Shown one piece after another: positions 32,280 through 43,565 of a stretch of DNA of 64,000 nt (within the stretch, counting starts at the first letter, position 1; each line of letters starts with the position of its first letter). Location of the stretch: positions 124,001 through 188,000 of the forward strand of contig CALYLW010001376.1 in assembly GCA_944989445.1 (NCBI GenBank). The letters run 5' to 3'. This DNA comes from Ampullaceana balthica. Its lineage: Eukaryota > Mollusca > Gastropoda > Lymnaeidae. Under the pieces are notes generated by a model. That model made no database searches and was not told the DNA's origin. It saw only the letters and a program-made list of their open reading frames with translations. The position numbers and the translations under genes are program-made.

Positions 32280-32868
32280 CTATGGCGGATTAAGGGGGGG
32301 GGGCTGAACGGGCTAAAGCCAGGGGCCCCCGATGATTTAGGGCCCCTAAACTTAGCATATTTTATAATAAATGTGGACAAATGTATACATGAATTGCTGA
32401 AAATATGATAAATTAATAAAATCTCATCTATTAAAATGATCTCTTTTCCCACACGATAGTCTTAGCAGTCAAAAAACCTGATTTGATAGGCTCAATAACA
32501 GAAATTATTAAAGAATATTATATATATATTTTAAATTGACAACCCTAAATGAGCTCTCGTGGCCGAATGTGAAGTACTAAGGCTTGTGGTGTAAGCGGTT
32601 GCGGGTTCGGTCCCTGGGTGGGGTGTGCATTTTTTTTTCATGTGTTTTTTAATTTTATAAATTGTCTTTTACACTCAATTTTAGGATACCGACAAAAAGT
32701 TATTTCTTCGAATTCAGTTTCTTCATGAATAATCATTTTGGATGAATATTTACAAGTTACAGTCTTATATTAGCTGCTAGCAATAATGTTATCTAAAGGT
32801 ACACTGGCTGGATAGGGCCCCAGTTTGAATTGCAGCCAGGGGCCCCGTGCAGTCTTAATCCGCCCCTG
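32280..32868. mobile_element. hAT-like MITE, GGCGGATTAAG family, copy 1, with a tRNA-like insert
   Basis: Ends CTATGGCGGATTAAG and CTTAATCCGCCCCTG. Perfect 8-bp duplication CTTGTACC (32272-32279, 32869-32876). The interior around 32551-32622 resembles a tRNA-derived head (GTGGCCGAATGTGAAG ... GCGGGTTCGGTCCC) followed by a T-run. Near its left end the sequence CTGAACGGGCTAAAGCC is the uninterrupted version of the site occupied by a PIF MITE at 54387. Confidence 0.88.
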
Positions 32869-32879
32869 CTTGTACCTCA

Positions 32880-33226
32880 CGTTCTAACAACCCGCCAGTC
32901 AATTTAGAGACTGGCACATGCAGAATTAAAGGGCCTTGACCCCACATCACATGAATGTCGTGCTTTAGTTCAACAGTTGAATCTTTACATCCAACCCTTT
33001 ATTCTGCCAACAATCACTCTGTTGTCTAATAAAAGTATGGACACATTTTTAATCTATTAATTGTTTGCTTGCTGTCTTCTAGGATATTAAATTGCAGTTA
33101 AGTGTTTCAATTTTATATGTGAATTTTATCACTGTTTTTTTTTATTTGGCTGAAGATGGCTTACTGCCAGCACATTTGTTGCTTTGTTTTGAGGGCATGT
33201 AAGGTGTTCCTTTCATATATCCCACT
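32880..33226. other. intronic stretch
   Basis: Nothing recognised. Confidence 0.4.
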
Positions 33227-33367
33227 CAATGTTCCCTTTAAGCTGCACGCCCTGCAGCAGTTTAGAATTACAGAGCAGCAAATTTTGAAAAAAATTACCA
33301 AAAAAATGGATGCTGCGCAACTTTGCACACGAGTTTTTTCACTTTGCACAGGGACCAAAGAACCTTG
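33227..33367. mobile_element. MITE, CAATGTTCCC family, 3'-shortened copy
   Basis: Starts CAATGTTCCCTTTAAGCTGC and reaches ACTTTGCACAGGGACC and GAACCTTG, then diverges before the usual terminal GGGAACATTG. Confidence 0.7.
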
Positions 33368-33561
33368 CTCCCAACATATGGTCCACATACACTAACACTG
33401 ATATGGATCGTTTAACAGTAGACTAAGCTGTAATACGGTTACAAAATTATGAAATTAAAAGGATGACTCCAGTTTTATTGAAAAATATCAGCTAGGACCT
33501 GATCTCTTGGTATGATCTTAGTTTCGTAAATACCAGTCTACACGTGAAGGTGATGACCTAC

Positions 33562-33773
33562 TTGGCTGTTGTGTGTATGTCACTCTGTCGCTGCCCCTTT
33601 TTGACCACGCCCTCAAGGGACACAGATTCTATGTGGAACTTCTGGAACAATCCGTGGTTGCCGGAGGGGGCCCCGCTGGCCTGGTACCACATCATTTTCA
33701 ACATCGTGGACAAGGCCTGTTTGTAGTCCTTGAATGTGTCGCCATACTCGCTGTGGATGTAGCCTCTGTCTTC
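33562..33773 (-). CDS. GPAA1: GPI transamidase subunit GPAA1, most upstream exon found
   Basis: Acceptor TATTCCAG|GAAGAC, donor GCCAA|GTAGGT. Encodes EDRGYIHSEYGDTFKDYKQA, MLKMMWYQASGAPSGNHGLF and KFHIESVSLEGV. In animal GPAA1 the matching part reads LRQASGRPHGSHGLFLRY.VEALTL near the end of the luminal M28-like domain. It starts in phase 0. About 200 further N-terminal residues are expected by comparison with the 621-residue human protein, but no matching exon was found up to the ABCA stop codon at 51637. A 19-bp tandem array begins about 10 bases upstream of the acceptor. Confidence 0.9.
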
Positions 33774-33782
33774 CTGGAATAC

Positions 33783-33930
33783 ATGTCAATGATTTGGGAA
33801 TAGTTTCAATGATTTGGGAATAGTGTCAATGATTTGGGAATAGTGTCAATGATTTGGGAATAGTGTCAATGATTTGGGAATAGTGTCAATGATTTGGGAA
33901 TAGTTTTAATGATTTGGAGATAATGTGAAT
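33783..33930. repeat. 19-bp tandem array next to a splice acceptor
   Basis: About eight units of GTCAATGATTTGGGAATA(G). On the GPAA1 (-) strand the array reads TATTCCCAAATCATTGAC and runs into the acceptor TATTCCAG. Confidence 0.9.
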
Positions 33931-34462
33931 GATTTGGGGAATAATGTCAAAAATTTGTCTCAAAAACTAATTAATTGATTAAAGTGGCTCAAAAACTTTT
34001 ATGTACGTGTAATTTTCATGGGAAGAACCAAAATCAAGGAAATTATCAGTGAATGACTATTCATTATGTACTCTTGAATGTGCTTCAGTCTTCAGCCATG
34101 CCCCAAAAAAAAATGGCATTGAGTATTTAAGACTACATTTGCAACATCTGAGTTGGACAATATAATCAGAATTAACATTTGTATATGCCAGATTTGCGTT
34201 GTGAAAATAGTAGAGGTAAGTATTTCCCACTGGCAACTTCCAAAACCGCCTCCACACGATACAAAGCCGATATTAAAACCCCCAAAATTGTAACAGTTAA
34301 ATCCTGACAAGTAAACAAGTCAAAATGTTTAATTTAAATGGCAAGTTTTCTATCAGTACTCAATGGAGCTGAGTGTGCAAACATATAAATTTCAATGTAA
34401 CACATTCCACAGATTAAACTTTCATCATCAGATCTTGTTACTGATGGGTAAGAGCTACTTGA
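33931..34462. other. intronic or intergenic stretch
   Basis: No exon or repeat recognised. The - strand frames here show no resemblance to GPAA1. Confidence 0.4.
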
Positions 34463-35582
34463 ACTTGAACTAGAACTATCCCTTAACCCGTTGTTGGGTC
34501 GTTGGGGCACCATCGTGAACTGCACACTAACACACGCCATTTGTCACGGTCCTGTGCTGCCCTTTGAGAGTCGCTGAATGACAGGCCGGTCCACTCTTTG
34601 ATATTGTCCTCCCATCTCTTCTTTTGTCTGCCTCTTTTACTTCCTCCCTGGACTGTGCCTTGTAATATGGTTTTTGCGAGACCTCCAGTTCTTGTCACGT
34701 GTCCGTACCATCGTAATTTCCTCTTCTTAATTGATGTGAGTAGGTCCTCGTAGGGGCCAATGACAGTACTTATTTTGTTGCGGACCGCTTCATTTGTGAT
34801 GTGCGCTGTGTAGGAGATGTTCAATATCTTTCTGAAACATCTCATCTCTAGCGCATTTATTCTTCTTTGGAGGTCTGCAGTGAGCGTCCAAGCCTCACAA
34901 CCATACAAAAAGACTGACATCGCTAGAGAGCGCATTAGCCGGATCTTTGATCTCAGGGAGAGCTTCTTACTTTGCCAGATGTGCTTTAATTTGCTCAATG
35001 CTGCCATTGTTTGGGCTACTCTGGCAAGAATTTCTGGCTTTGAGCCTTCGTCGGATATTATGGCCCCTAGATACTTGAAGGTGGAGACTTCGAGTTTTTG
35101 CCCGTTTATCCGAATCTCGCTTGTGAATTTACTATTAGCCATGACCTTGGTCTTTTCTGCGTTGATTTCCATGCCGTACGCCTTTGCTGCTTTCTCTAGC
35201 TTTGCGAGGAAATCTTTTAGTTCGTCCTCACTACCAGCTACGCCGTCAATGTCATCAGCGAAGCGTAGGTTGGTTATACTTCTCCCTCCGATGCTGACTG
35301 TTCCGACATGGTCTTCTAGCACATCTGTCATGATCCTTTCAAGGAAGAGGTTGAAGAGGATGGGGGAAAGTAAACATCCTTGTCTGACACCAACAGTGGT
35401 CTTGAACCAATCTCCCAGCTTGCTGTTGAAGAGTACTGCGCTGGTTGCTCTGTTGTAAAGGTTCGTGATCACTTCAATGATGTTTGCATTTATGTTGAAT
35501 TTGTGCATTGTTGCCCACAGTGCCGCATGCCACACTCTGTTGAACGCTTTTTTAAAGTCTATAAAGACATGATAGAGGTCAC
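34463..35582 (-). mobile_element. LINE (RTE-like) with open RT frame, 5'-truncated
   Basis: The - strand frame 35535-34483 is open for 350 codons. It includes the RT motifs VGVRQGCLLSPILFNLFLE, LRFADDIDGVAG (catalytic ADD) and INAEKTKVM, then FKYLGAIISDEGSKPEI. The C-terminal part has KLRWYGHVTRTGGLAKT and GRQKKRWEDNIKEWTGL. Upstream sequence encodes VFIDFKKAFNRVW (RT block with the first catalytic Asp) before similarity stops. The endonuclease is missing. The uninterrupted frame suggests a young insertion, related to the piece at 2785. Confidence 0.88.
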
Positions 35583-35726
35583 ATTCATTAAAATTACTTC
35601 AAATGAAATTGACCGCAGACCAGTTAATATGTGGCTGCTTTGCCATGAATTTTAGGTGAAATAGCTGGTGTTATCCTGATGGCATTATCATCCTTAAAAA
35701 AATATTTAAGAGCAAAATAAGCCTTA

Positions 35727-36230
35727 AATAAAAAGAACCCGTAAAAAAACCAAGTTTTTTACTATAAATCCTTTATGTACGAGACATAACTAAAAGAATG
35801 TTCATTATAATACGCAGCGCAAGACAATCCAAAAATTTAGTTATGTCTCGTAAAACGTGTTTAATATAATGCGCACCGATCGGGAATATGTTTATAAAAA
35901 GTATTGTCAATATAATATGCACCAAATCGCAAAACAGGAAAGTATTAATAAAAAGGTCGTTCAATATAATACACACCGCGACAATCTCTCTCAAAAATTT
36001 AACATGATACATAGAGATAAATAAAATAATCTAAAAATTCAATAATTTAATTACAGTACATGCGAGCGATCTGAAATTTTGATACATCGTTTTTTATCAT
36101 CGGCACGAGTCTGTCTGCAAAATTTCAGCTTGCTAGCTTACTAGGAAGTGGGTTAAAAATCGATCCAAAGTTTTTTTGACAAGCACGCAAGCAAACAGAC
36201 ACCACGAGTTAATATAAAGCAGTGTTGCTC
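35727..36230. repeat. dispersed repeat X, copy 2
   Basis: Starts AGAACCCGTAAAAAAACCAAG, with ACTATAAATCCTTTATGTAC, repeated 'aatataatacgcaccg' words, CTGCAAAATTTCAGCTTGC, and ends CACCACGAGTTAATATAAAG. The next bases, CAGTGTTGCTCAA, look like the end of a hAT element into which the LTR element at 36252 inserted. Confidence 0.7.
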
Positions 36231-36251
36231 AATTATTTTCTGTCACGTCCC

Positions 36252-36780
36252 TGTTAGGGTCTCATTCGTTGTTGGATTATTGCTTGCTCTCCGCTGCATA
36301 CACACAAGAGATGACACAAGATTTCGGGTACAAATCACTGTTTATTCTGCTATGTACAATTGTATAAACTGGCGGTCCCGCCTAGACATCAAATACATCT
36401 ATCTACAAATGGCTTAATATTCGAGCATGCCCTTGGTCCGACTCGACCATCCTGGGCCCACGCTCAACTCCTCTTACAGCCACACGTATACATACGAAGT
36501 CTCTAAGTCCGACTCGGTCCGAGTCCACTCCGTGTTACTATCACTACCCGGTCTATCACAGACCGTTCCGTCTCCACAACTCTGCGCCAACTAACTTAAC
36601 TCTACTCAGCTCGTCCCTTTTAACCCCCCCCCCAAACTGGTCTCGATTGACCCTGGCGTGTCCTCTGTCATACCCCGTGTGACCAGAAGTTCGCTCAGAC
36701 ATCCCTACGACATATTCTCGTGACAAGAGTTCACTCCCGTCAACAAGCATTCACTCCCAGTGATTCTCATACCCCTGACA
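36252..36780 (-). repeat. 3' LTR of the gypsy-type element
   Basis: 529 bp. On the - strand it starts TGTCAGGGGTATGAG and ends GAGACCCTAACA, the canonical TG...CA. It differs from the visible 460 bp of the other LTR by about one or two substitutions and the length of one C-run (10 versus 8). Confidence 0.93.
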
Positions 36781-37702
36781 TGTCCCCCCTCTTCCCTTAG
36801 ATTCTACTACCGTGTAGAATCTTCTATTTACAATATCAACAAAAGAAAAAAACACCAAAAGTCAGGGTATGGAATCACTGTCCTTTCACAACCACTCACA
36901 ACACATCTTGAAAATCACGAAAATTCTCAAAGCATCTTCATCATCATAAATAGTCAATGCATCAATGCATAATATATATCATAATCATCAATATCAAAAT
37001 CATCAATATTTCTAATAATTATCAACAACATTCCCTTCATCATCAAAATGACAAACATTATTTTCAGCAGAACATATCAACAATACATATCCTTATCAAG
37101 AATGTCCTGATTAACTTCCGGCGAAAGATTTCTTATATCATTACCCCAATGGACATGACCCTCAAAATACGTCATCAATACCCAGTATAGTACTGGTACC
37201 CAGGACACATCAATACATGTTATAAAAAAATGACACGAGGTCACCTGGACCCCGCAAGTTCTAACAAAAACACCTTATTATCTCTTATCATAGTTATGTA
37301 CAAAAAAAAACACATCATCTTGAAAAAGAAATCATAGTTAACACAACAACCAAATCATCATCATAAACAAATATCATATTCATGTACATCAATACACAGG
37401 CCCAAAAAAATTATAACATTGAAAAAAAAATCATAGCCATTGTATTTGAGGGTGGGATATTAAGTTTGTCCTTAACTCGTGTTAAAGTAACTTTGACCTC
37501 AATTGGATTGTACTAGTTGACCCCTCGCGGTCCCCCTTGTGTCTATTAATACACTTGTGTAACTGAGTCATGTTGCCCTGCTATGAAGGTCGTAATCGTC
37601 GCCTGTGTTCCTCAATTCAAAACAGTACACTGCTGATCACGTGTCCTTGTCTGTTTATTCCCGTGTAGTCATATCTGACCGTTTCTATGTCACTGTCTTT
37701 CC

Positions 37703-39010
37703 TTATTCCCTCCCCTCCAGTCTAGACAAACAATCCGCTATGACATTTTCTTCGCCCTTGATGTACTGGACATCAAACTTAAACTCCTGGAGTATTAGTG
37801 ACCACCTTGTTATTCTCGAGTTGGTGTACGTTGTTGTATTCAAATATTTTAATGCTTGGTGGTCGCATTGTAGGATAAACTGTGACCCTAGTAAATAATA
37901 TGATAATTTTTGGACAGCCCATATTATTGCTAAACATTCTCTCTCGATAGTGGAATATCTCGTTTCTCTTTCCATCAATTTCCTACTTATAAATTTGACT
38001 GGGTGTAGAGTGTTGTTTCTGGATTGTAACAAGCACGCCCCTATACCTTTCATCGACGCGTCTGTTCTCACTATAAATGTTCTGTTATTGTCAGGTAATA
38101 TTAATATGGGCTCGCTACTCAGCCACTTCTGGATTCTATCTAGCGATTGTTGGCATTCATCTGTCCAGCGGATCTTGTTTGGTTGACCTTTTCTTGTAAG
38201 GTCTGTTAGGGGTGCCGTTAGGGTTGAAAAGTTTGGGTATAAATTTGTTGTAGTATGATATGAGACCCACTAAACTTCTAACCTGTTTTTTCGTGGTAGG
38301 CCTCTCTAGTTTCAAAACTTTCTGTACGTTATCACTCTCGGGTTTCAGTAGTCCTCCTCCTATTCTGTGTCCCAAAAAATTAATGGACTTTTTCCCGATC
38401 TCCATTTTCCCTGGTTTTACTGTAAATCCCGCTTCTTTCAGGGTTTCAAAAACTTGCCTAAGTGTCTTGATGTGTGTCTCCCAGTCCTCTGTATGCACAC
38501 ATATGTCATCAAAGTACGTCTCTACCTTATCTAAGTGACCGAAGAGTTTCCTCATTATTCTGTTAAATGTTGCCGGGGCAGTTGATAGTCCGAAGGGCAT
38601 GTATTTAAATTGATATAGGGCATCGGGCCCTTGGAACGCTGTATATTCCTGGCTATCTTTTTGCAGGGGTATTTGCCAGTAGCCCTTGGTTAAATCTAAC
38701 TTACTGAAATATCTTGAATGTGTCATGTTGTTCAGTATATCCTCTGGGTTTGGGATGACTTCAGCTACGGTTCTCGTTATCTTATTCAGTTTTCTGTAGT
38801 CAACGCACGTGCGTACTGAGCCATCTTTCTTTTTTATCAGGACTAACGGCGAAGAATAGGGTGATTTTGATTCTTCTATGATCCCCAACTTTAACATTAG
38901 ATTGATCTCTTCTTTTAATTTCCCTGACATGTGTGACGGGATTGTGTACGGCTTTAAGGTTATTGGTTTCTTGTTCACGAGTTTGATTGTATGTTCGCCT
39001 ACTGTTGTTT
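37703..39010 (-). pseudogene. gypsy pol: reverse transcriptase and RNase H, frameshifted
   Basis: Frame 38978-38157 carries RT: SPYSSPLVLIKKKDGSVRTC, then YFSKLDLTKGYWQIPL (first catalytic Asp), YMPFGLSTAPATFNRIM, and VETYFDDICVHT with the YxDD catalytic pair. The frame shifts near 38225; RNase H follows in frame 38071-37703 with VRTDASMKGIGACLL (near 38075), TIERECLAIIWAV and LQCDHQALKYL. It ends RLEGRE at a stop. RNase H is the last coding domain, with no integrase after it. The shifts may be true mutations or base-calling errors. Confidence 0.88.
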
Positions 39011-40994
39011 TTCCCTGGGATGTCGGAAATCACCTCTATGAATTCTTCTACCATCTTTTTTATTTCGTCTTTTTGTGCTCTCTCTAAGTCATTATTAATA
39101 TCTAGCTCAGAGTGCTTGTCTTTTACCTCTATTGTGGGTACAACAAATTCTTCCCCCTCTCCGTTGTCCTCAGTTATTACTACTGCTGCCCCACCGTGCG
39201 TAATGTTCTCATTGTTATCATCCCCGATGCTCTGACGATTTCTCTCCATAAACCTGGTTACTCTGTTGAGGTGGTAAATTTTTTTCCGATTTCCCTTTTT
39301 TATCTCCACATTGTATTTTGAAAGTACTTTGGTCACTTCATAAGGGCCCTCTGAATATAATGCCAATTTTTTTCCCTCTTTTCGGATTTAGGAGTAATAC
39401 TTTGTCTCCTACCTGAATGTCTCTCTTTACTGTATATCGGTCATAGTACGTCTTATTCTTGACCGTCTGTGCTACTGTGTTCGCTCGCGCCTTTTCCAGC
39501 CCTGTTTTTAATTTATTTCTTAATTCAATAATATAATCATACGTACTTTTTATCTCATCTGCTGTGCTTTCATGTGTAAATATCGTTCTCAATATTGCCA
39601 TCAGGCCCTCTCACCTTCCTGCCGAACATTAACTCATAAGGTGAGATTAATGTGGTTTCATTGGGAACTTCCCTATATGCGAATAGCACCGACTGTAATA
39701 CAGTATCCCAGTTATCTAACCCTTCTGTAACTACTTTCCGTAGCATCGTCTTTAGTGTTCCATTTAATCTTTCCACCATTCCATTGGACTGGGGATGATA
39801 AATGGATGAGTGGCTGATCTTGATGTTAAGCATTTTGCACACCTGCACGTACAATTCAGACGAGAATTGGGGTCCGTTGTCCGACAAAATTTCCTCAGGG
39901 AATCCCATTCTAGTGAAGATTGAGTATAAAGCTTCACATATGTCCTCTGCAGTGACTTTCTTTAATGGTACTGCCTCCGGCCACCGGGTAGCCATATCAA
40001 TTAGCGTCAGGATGTACCTATTCCTGTTATTGGTCATTGGTAGAGGTCCCACTATGTCTATCGCAACTTTCTTAAATGGTGCTCCAATTATTTGCATGTA
40101 CCCGAGTTCTATCGGCTTAATCTTCCCCGGCGGTCGAGCCTTCTGGCATATTGGACATGTCTTAACATATTCCGTGATGTCTTTGTTCATTTTTGGCCAA
40201 AAAAACTCTGACGTTATGATATGTTTTGTTTTCCTGACTGACCTATGTCCCGCTAGTGCTGATTCGTGTGCATTCTGGAGGATAATCCCCCGACTCTCAA
40301 ACGGAATTACTAGTTTGTCCTCGATCTTATTGCTCGTATTGTTTGTAAATTTCCTATATAAATAACCATTTCTCACATGAAATGTAATTTGTCCTTGCTT
40401 TGTTTGCTCTACTTCTTTATTCTTAGCTTTCTCCCAGTACTTTCCTAGTTCTGTGTCCTTTTCTTGTTCCCACTTCACGTTTTTATTTTCCGGTATTATT
40501 GACATTTTGTTATTGGCTCTTTCTGTATTTAGTGCATTTTCGTTGTCTCGCTTCCTTTGTGCTCTTGTTATGACATTCCCATGGTGGTGGACCGCCTCTC
40601 TATCTTCCCCCACATTTCCTATTATGAGGTCTGCCACTGGGTCGTCGAATAGTGCCGCTAGCACTACCCCTTTTACATACTGAGTATCGATTTCGATATA
40701 CGCTGTCGGGTACTCTATAATCGCTCCATCTATCAGTCGTAGTTTATAAATTGTATTTGTTATCTGATGTCTATTAACTAAACTTTTCCTGCACCCGATG
40801 ATGGTACAGCCTGTGTCTCGGAGTACGGATACTTCTTTACCCCCTAATTTTCCTCTTTCTAAGTATAATACACCTGTCGATTTTCTTTCGATGTCTTCTG
40901 CGATGTTTATGCAGTGTAAATTTCTTCTTTGTGGCCTCAACTTATTTTTATTATTGCGTCCTACCCCCATTTTTCCCCGTTCACCATTCTGCAT
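39010..40994 (-). pseudogene. gypsy pol: protease and integrase, upstream of RT
   Basis: Frame 40994-39570 starts with an aspartic protease (VSVLRDTGCTIIG, then LIIGN as the flap/end region). The integrase follows: an HHCC finger (HESALAGHRSVRKTKHI ... CPICQKARPPG), and a catalytic core with VAIDIVGPLP, EILSDNGPQFSSE and HPQSNGMVERLNGTLK supplying D, D and E. The C-terminus continues after a frame change near 39600 (VGDKVLLLNPKRGKK) and another near 39350 with the GPY-type module (EGPYEVTKVL), then an acidic spacer to about 39010 before RT. Its frame is the same as that of the gag part up to 41858. Confidence 0.88.
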
Positions 40995-40997
40995 TCC

Positions 40998-42215
40998 TAG
41001 TCACCTCATATTGTATCTCTGTGGAGGGTCTCTCGCGTACTCTCGCCTACCCCTGTATATTTCATTTCCCGCCTGTGTCCACTCTCTATTTCCCTGTTTT
41101 CGAGGGCAGTTATTTTTCCAGTGCCCCTCTCGACCACATACAAAACATCCCCCTTGTTCTCTATTTAGTCTCCCCTCTGCTGACCTCCTTCTGGTTCTGT
41201 TCTGAACTCCCCACTTTTCTACCCCCCCGGCTTGAAAACTTGTTCTGCTACTCTTTGCCACTATGTCTTGCCCTGTAGCTTTGATTGTGTCTATCTGGGT
41301 CAACACACTTTCTCAATTTGTTGGTTTGTTTAATAAAACAGTTTTAAGTATCTCGGGGTTCATGTTTGTGAGTAATTTATTTCTACACACCAGGTCTCGT
41401 AGCCCCTCGTACGACCTGTCCGTCCCTGTACTGGCCACCCAGTTGTCTAGACTCCTTGCTAATAATGAGTGGTATTCCCTGAAGTTATCCCCCTGCGGCC
41501 TAAGGTTGTTCCACTTCCCTCTATATTTTTCGGAACTATACCCTGCATGGGTCAATATCAGTGCCTTGACGGCGTCATAGTCATGGTATTTTTTTCTGAC
41601 ATCCTCTGTTAGTAGGAATGCCTGAAGGTCCCCCGTTACTCGGACCTGCAGTTCGGCTAGCCATTCTTCCTTAGGCACCTTATTTTGCTGGGCTATGTGT
41701 TCAAAGTTGTCAATGTACTCGTCAAGCTCGTTACTTTTTTCATATTTTAGTAGATTTTTCAGTAAATGATAGTTTCTGTTTTTATCAGTTTTGCCCCCCG
41801 GTACACCTTCATTGTTTTTGTATTTCTCGGTTTCTAATCTAATTTTCTCTATTTCCATTTCATGCTTCCTAATGTCCGCAGCTTCCTGTCTTCTCTTATC
41901 TTCTCGTTCGTTTTCTTCCTGTCTTTTCTTATTTTCGTTCGTTTCGTCTTCTTCTCTGTCTTTTCTTCTTATTTTCTCGTTCGTCTCTTCCTGTCTTCTC
42001 TTATTTCTCGTTTGTTTTCTTCCTGTCTTCTCTTATTTCTGTTCGTCTTCTTCCTGTCTTTTCTTTGTTTCTCGTTCGTCTTCTTCCCATTGTCTCCACT
42101 TGTCTAGTACGTATTTGTTTAACTCCTGCCCCTCTAACTGTAACTTTCTCCCCGTCTCCCTAAAGTCCGCCATTATTTTATCGATATCTTGTGTTTTTTT
42201 ACTTCTCGTTTCCAT
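40998..42215 (-). pseudogene. gypsy gag with CCHC zinc knuckle
   Basis: Starts at 42215 with METRSKKTQDIDKIMADFRE. A charged coiled-coil region of repeated KRQEEDERE-type units (about 42090-41865) contains indels and a TAA in this copy. The capsid-like part is frame 41858-41313 (KNLLKYEKSNELDEYIDNFE, then EEWLAELQVRVTGDLQAFL). The nucleocapsid has the knuckle CFVCGREGHWKNNC at about 41155-41115. Frame is maintained from 41858 into protease except for two TGA codons, at 41315-41313 and 41003-41001. Confidence 0.85.
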
Positions 42216-42935
42216 ATTGTTCGTTTATATATGACAGGTATATCTAATTATATATATTATATTATATATATAATTATTTAACAGATCAATCTTACTGTAG
42301 CACATTTTCCCAATTTAACACTATTTTATAAGTAATTAAGTACGTACTTACTGTGGGTTATAATTCAGACATAATATCCATATACAATGAAAGTCCCATT
42401 ACACAATAAATATCCATTCGTAAGAAGTTCACAAAGTCACACTTTTTGCCGTTTCCCTGTCACTTAGAAATGTTTTTCTCAACCTTGAATATCTTCTCGA
42501 TCTTGTCCCGATTTGAACTGTGGTGCTGTGGGTCGTCTCGGCTCCTCAGGGTCCCACTGTAGCTGGGGCGGGATGGTTGGTTCTGCAACTTGACCTCCCG
42601 GTAAAGTTTGTAATCGTCTTCTCTCGTAGTTGGCACCGTCTGTCGACGCCTTGACTGCCCGTGTTCGTCGCTGGTTCAGACGTCAATGCTGTGCTGGTTC
42701 CGACGTCGTTGTTTTGCTGATGTGGTTACGGTGTTAGGTTTCGTCGTAACTCTTAACTGGTTCTGGTTCGAGGCGTACGCCCTACGCTTGACTCTCCTGC
42801 GACTTGTACGGTATGTACCCGACCCTTAGTACTAGCTAGTACAGTAGGTTCTGTACTGATGTGTTTTCGTCGTTTCTCTCAAGTTGTTGGCGGTGCTTGG
42901 CAATCCTGAGACTCTTTCGTTGGCACGGGCCCCCA

Positions 42936-43395
42936 TGTTAGGGTCTCATTCGTTGTTGGATTATTGCTTGCTCTCCGCTGCATACACACAAGAGATGACA
43001 CAAGATTTCGGGTACAAATCACTGTTTATTCTGCTATGTACAATTGTATAAACTGGCGGTCCCGCCTAGACATCAAATACATCTATCTACAAATGGCTTA
43101 ATATTCGAGCATGCCCTTGGTCCGACTCGACCATCCTGGGCCCACGCTCAACTCCTCTTACAGCCACACGTATACACACGAAGTCTCTAAGTCCGACTCG
43201 GTCCGAGTCCACTCCGTGTTACTATCACTACCCGGTCTATCACAGACCGTTCCGTCTCCACAACTCTGCGCCAACTAACTTAACTCTACTCAGCTCGTCC
43301 CTTTTAACCCCCCCCAAACTGGTCTCGATTGACCCTGGCGTGTCCTCTGTCATACCCCGTGTGACCAGAAGTTCGCTCAGACATCCCTACGACCT
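42936..43395 (-). repeat. 5' LTR of the gypsy-type element, truncated by the gap
   Basis: 460 bp matching the other LTR nearly base for base; the remaining 70 bp or so fall in the run of N. Short C-run and single-base differences are listed under the 3' LTR. Confidence 0.92.
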
Positions 43396-43565
43396 NNNNN
43401 NNNNNNNNNNNNNNNNNNNNNNNNNNNNNNNNNNNNNNNNNNNNNNNNNNNNNNNNNNNNNNNNNNNNNNNNNNNNNNNNNNNNNNNNNNNNNNNNNNNN
43501 NNNNNNNNNNNNNNNNNNNNNNNNNNNNNNNNNNNNNNNNNNNNNNNNNNNNNNNNNNNNNNNNN
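43396..43565. other. assembly gap
   Basis: 170 N. It cuts the 5' LTR, so the right boundary and target duplication of the LTR element are missing. ORFs drawn through it are artefacts. Confidence 1.

Larger units (their letters stand above)
36252..43395 (-). mobile_element. Ty3/gypsy-superfamily LTR retrotransposon with Gmr1-like gene order
   Basis: The element lies on the - strand: 5' LTR at the right (cut by the gap), then gag, protease, integrase, reverse transcriptase and RNase H, and the 3' LTR at 36252-36780. After the 5' LTR the - strand reads TGGGGGCCCGTGCC, a primer-binding-site-like sequence starting like one for tRNA-Pro. Before the 3' LTR lies the purine tract AAGGGAAGAGGGGG. No envelope-like frame is visible in the 0.9 kb between RNase H and the 3' LTR. 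LTR copies are nearly identical, so the insertion is recent. The target duplication cannot be checked because the right end is in the gap. Confidence 0.93.

Noticed and set aside
34817..35458. 213-codon + strand ORF
   Set aside because: Antisense shadow of the LINE RT frame on the - strand, which has recognisable RT motifs.
39802..40365. 187-codon + strand ORF
   Set aside because: Antisense shadow of the gypsy integrase region.
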